Below, piece after piece: positions 61,831 through 64,000 of a stretch of DNA of 64,000 bases. The stretch's first letter is position 1. Each line of letters starts with the position of its first letter. The translations under genes and the position numbers were made by a program. The notes under the pieces were generated by a model. It saw nothing but the letters and a program-made list of their open reading frames with translations, was not told the DNA's origin and did no database searches. Source of the DNA: an uncultured Cellulophaga sp. (GTDB lineage Bacteria > Bacteroidota > Bacteroidia > Flavobacteriales > Flavobacteriaceae); the NCBI GenBank assembly GCA_947491225.1, contig CANLIE010000004.1:62001-126000 (forward strand), written 5' to 3'.

Positions 61831-62518
61831 CTAGTTAATTTCCTCTCCTATTTTAAGCTTAAACCTTTTACACATCATATATACGAAAAAATATAACAAA
61901 GGGGTGTCTAAAAATGCTATAATTATCTTAAAAATAAATTCACTAATTAACAACCTTGTAAATCTATCACTAGAAATTTTACCAAATTAAGTATAATAAA
62001 AAAACAACAGTAAACGTATCTACAAACTAAGAAGTGAAAGTAGAAAAATTATTACGGAGCCACAAATGCTTTCTTTTTGTAAATTTTTTCTAAAAATGAT
62101 AGACCCGTATATCTATGAACTGCACCAATAAATAGTATAATATAGAAGAAAAGACAGTTACTATTGTATTTTCTAATATATCATTAAACATTACATTATT
62201 AACAGGCGACCATTCTGTTGCTTTTGTATATGATAACACCCAAACAATAAACAACGAAAAAAATGATACTAAATGCTAGCAACAACAATATGGTTGGCAT
62301 TCTTTTTTTCACAAATTTCAGAAATCAAATCTGTGATTAAAAAAAGTAATAGGACAAGGGAGTATTACAACATAAATCTCAAATATAGGTTTCCCAAATA
62401 TTTTTATATAACCAAAAGGCTTCCTTATAAAAAACTTTTAAAAAATAAGGTTAAAAACAACCAAAGATGTAATGAAAAATGTTCCTAATATAGTATATGC
62501 CTGTTTTTTATCAGACAT
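61831..62518 (-). pseudogene. Decayed queuosine precursor transporter (VUT/YhhQ family)
   Basis: Reading the minus strand and changing frame at lesions recovers almost the whole gene. It starts MSDKKQAYTILGTFFITSLV (start 62518), then a stop, FIRKPFGYIKIFGKPIFEIY, PCPITFF, IVWVLSYTKATEWSPVNNVM, KHLWLRNNFSTFTS with a stop where Gln is expected, FVDTFTVVFLL, and the C-terminal IIAFLDTPLLYFFVYMMCKR to a stop at 61831. These are the signatures of the YhhQ-type queuosine-precursor transporters. At least two internal stops and several frameshifts make it clearly non-functional. A plus-strand open frame at 62273-62488 is a shadow of it. Confidence 0.85.
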
Positions 62519-62658
62519 TATTATAGGTATTTTAAACTCTTTAATTTGCCTCTCTATGGTCAAATTATAATTAAGTTAGCCTTTTCTTATACTTACAGAA
62601 AAGATATTTAATTTTTAAATAGCCCCATTACAACTATTTTATTTACTTTGTTTTTTAG

Positions 62659-63804
62659 ATGAAGAACAATCCTATAACAGCCTACCTTTCTATTGGAAGT
62701 AATTTAGGCAACAAGATAGTAAACTTACAAGATGCAGTTTTTTTACTGAAGGAAACCGCTGGCATAATCATTAGTACATCAAGAGTATACAAAAGTTCTT
62801 CTTGGGGGTTTGAGTCTGATGATTTTTTAAATGCTTGCATTGCCATAGATACACATAAAACGGCAGCGGAATTATTAGAAATAATTTTAAGTATTGAAAC
62901 ACAATTAGGAAGAGAACGTTTAAGCGAAAAAGGATATCAGGCAAGAACGATTGATATAGACATTATTTATTATGGAAAAGAAATCATTACTAATGAAAAC
63001 TTAATAATACCACATCCAAATTTAAAACTAAGGCAATTTGTGTTACGCCCATTAACTGATATAGCCCCTCAATTTTACCATCCAATCTTTAATAAAGATT
63101 CTAGAAACTTATTACAAGAATGTAAGGACAAAAGCATACTTAAAAGAACAGATAGAAAGTTATACACAACAAGAGAACAATTATTTTCTAAAGTTCAGTT
63201 CTTGGCTATTGAAGGTAACATAGGGGCTGGTAAAACTACATTAGCACACAAAATTTCTGAAAGTTTTAATGCAAAACTAGTTTTAGAGCGTTTTGCAGAC
63301 AATCCTTTTCTTCCTAAATTTTACGAAGACCAAAGTAGGTACGCCTTTCCATTGGAAATGTCTTTTTTAGCAGATCGTTATCAACAGTATATAGATGACA
63401 CCTCTCAACTAGATCTTTTTAAAACTTTTATGGTTAGTGATTATGACATTTTTAAATCGCTCATATTCGCCAAAGTCACACTACAAGAAGAAGAGTTTAA
63501 ACTATATAGAAAACTTTTTGACTTAATGTACAAGGAAGTAAAAAAACCAGATATTTATATTTACTTATACCAAAATACTGAACGTTTATTAGAAAACATT
63601 AAAAAGAGAGGCCGTGATTATGAACAAAATATACAAACAGAATATCTAGAAAAAATTAACAGTGGTTATTTAGATTTTATAAAAAGTTACCCTCAACAAA
63701 AGACACTGATTATAGATGTAAGCAATTTAGATTTTGTAAGAAAAAAGTCTGATTATGATTATATTTTAAAAAAAATACAATGTTTTATAGTAGAGCATTT
63801 GTAA
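62659..63804 (+). CDS. folK: HPPK (FolK) fused to a deoxynucleoside kinase
   Basis: 381 residues in two domains. Residues 1-165 are 6-hydroxymethyl-7,8-dihydropterin pyrophosphokinase (folate synthesis): AYLSIGSNLGNKIVNLQDAV, SSSWGFESDDFLNACIAIDT, ETQLGRERLSEKGYQARTID and IDIIYYG, then HPNLKLRQFVLRPL. Residues about 185-381 are a deoxynucleoside kinase: AIEGNIGAGKTTLAHKISES (P-loop), LERFADNPFLPKFYEDQSRY, MVSDYDIFKSLIFAKVTL and RGRDYEQNIQTEYLEKINSG (lid). HPPK-kinase fusions are, as I recall, known in Bacteroidetes, where the kinase acts on deoxyadenosine. The stop is followed by a strong terminator. Confidence 0.95.
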   Translation: MKNNPITAYLSIGSNLGNKIVNLQDAVFLLKETAGIIISTSRVYKSSSWGFESDDFLNACIAIDTHKTAAELLEIILSIETQLGRERLSEKGYQARTIDIDIIYYGKEIITNENLIIPHPNLKLRQFVLRPLTDIAPQFYHPIFNKDSRNLLQECKDKSILKRTDRKLYTTREQLFSKVQFLAIEGNIGAGKTTLAHKISESFNAKLVLERFADNPFLPKFYEDQSRYAFPLEMSFLADRYQQYIDDTSQLDLFKTFMVSDYDIFKSLIFAKVTLQEEEFKLYRKLFDLMYKEVKKPDIYIYLYQNTERLLENIKKRGRDYEQNIQTEYLEKINSGYLDFIKSYPQQKTLIIDVSNLDFVRKKSDYDYILKKIQCFIVEHL

Positions 63805-63918
63805 AAATGTAATATTGTTAAATTAACACATATTTCACATTTTATTTGCAAAAACGAAAAGCTTTTCTTTAATTGCATATCTCTTTTAGAGAAACTAACT
63901 AACTCAAACTATATAATT

Positions 63919-63943
63919 GGCTCAACATTGTTGGGCCTTTTTT
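63919..63943 (+). terminator. Terminator downstream of the folK fusion
   Basis: Stem GGCTCAACA / TGTTGGGCC with a G-T pair and tight loop, then TTTTTT. It lies 115 bases past the stop, leaving room for a small RNA or an extended 3' region. Confidence 0.85.
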
Positions 63944-64000
63944 ATGTAAAAAAATCCATCATTGTCTTAACTTAGACCATAAATCCCACACAACAATACC

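Noticed and set aside
62273-62488. 71-codon plus-strand open frame
   Set aside because: It lies opposite the clearly readable transporter pseudogene on the minus strand.
63805-63943. Small RNA gene after the folK fusion
   Set aside because: A terminator is clear, but no promoter box or conserved RNA structure could be identified before it.

Overview
The window is a low-GC chromosome segment from a member of the Bacteroidetes, most likely a marine Flavobacteriaceae. The evidence is the SusC/SusD pair with FecR and an ECF sigma factor, the STN-TonB receptor architecture, DUF6089, DUF5686 and DUF2797 proteins, the CBS-nadK-uppS-bamA-ompH-murI cluster, a HPPK-deoxynucleoside kinase fusion, and TAnnTTTG-type -7 promoter boxes. 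There is no rRNA, tRNA or CRISPR in the window, so the genus cannot be fixed from what is visible.

Layout. (1) 1-7.3 kb is a decaying accessory island. It holds the 3' part of a peptide/bacteriocin-type ABC exporter, broken remnants of a type VI tube-like (TssD/Hcp) gene, a short double-glycine (GG) leader ORF that looks frameshift-split from a longer exported protein, two TPR genes, small hypotheticals, an ISAs1-type transposase scrap and a broken membrane protein. (2) 7.4-16.3 kb is a series of small gene modules separated by palindromic repeat elements, reminiscent of a cassette array. The modules are a lipoprotein with three near-identical 99-residue repeats; a chimeric IS630/IS1595 relic; an overlapping trio (YARHG lipoprotein, VanX-like dipeptidase, DUF2306 membrane protein); an SdpR/SdpI-like pair with an alpha/beta hydrolase; and a WG-repeat protein. 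(3) 16.8-19.9 kb has metK with a long-loop SAM-II-type riboswitch, a truncated outer-membrane receptor relic and a deoxynucleoside kinase. (4) 19.9-29.5 kb is a nutrient-uptake locus: DUF4302 lipoprotein, zinc metallohydrolase lipoprotein, SusD, SusC with STN domain and FecR on the minus strand, with the ECF sigma factor divergent. (5) 29.6-64 kb is mostly core genome: membrane and soluble pyrophosphatases, DUF5686 receptor-like protein, pdhB, etfBA, bifunctional nuclease, nucleoside transporter, thyA-folA, the envelope cluster (murI, ompH x2, bamA, uppS, DUF6089, nadK, CBS), pdxJ, hydrolase, tig-clpP-clpX, GH3-like enzyme, DUF2797, AsmA-like protein, a pseudogenised queuosine-precursor transporter, and folK fused to a deoxynucleoside kinase.

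How the parts work together. In region 4 the STN domain of SusC, FecR and the sigma factor are the three components of trans-envelope signalling, so substrate binding probably switches on the uptake operon. In region 5 the murI-uppS-bamA-ompH block makes and assembles the envelope, and the folate and nucleotide genes (thyA, folA, folK-dNK, the second dNK, nupC) form a loose salvage/folate theme. The most interesting unexplained signals are the split GG-leader protein next to its exporter, the repeat-separated module array at 7-16 kb, the complementary segments that suggest an expression platform behind the metK riboswitch, and the repeated ATAGTTATAT elements between fecR and the sigma gene.
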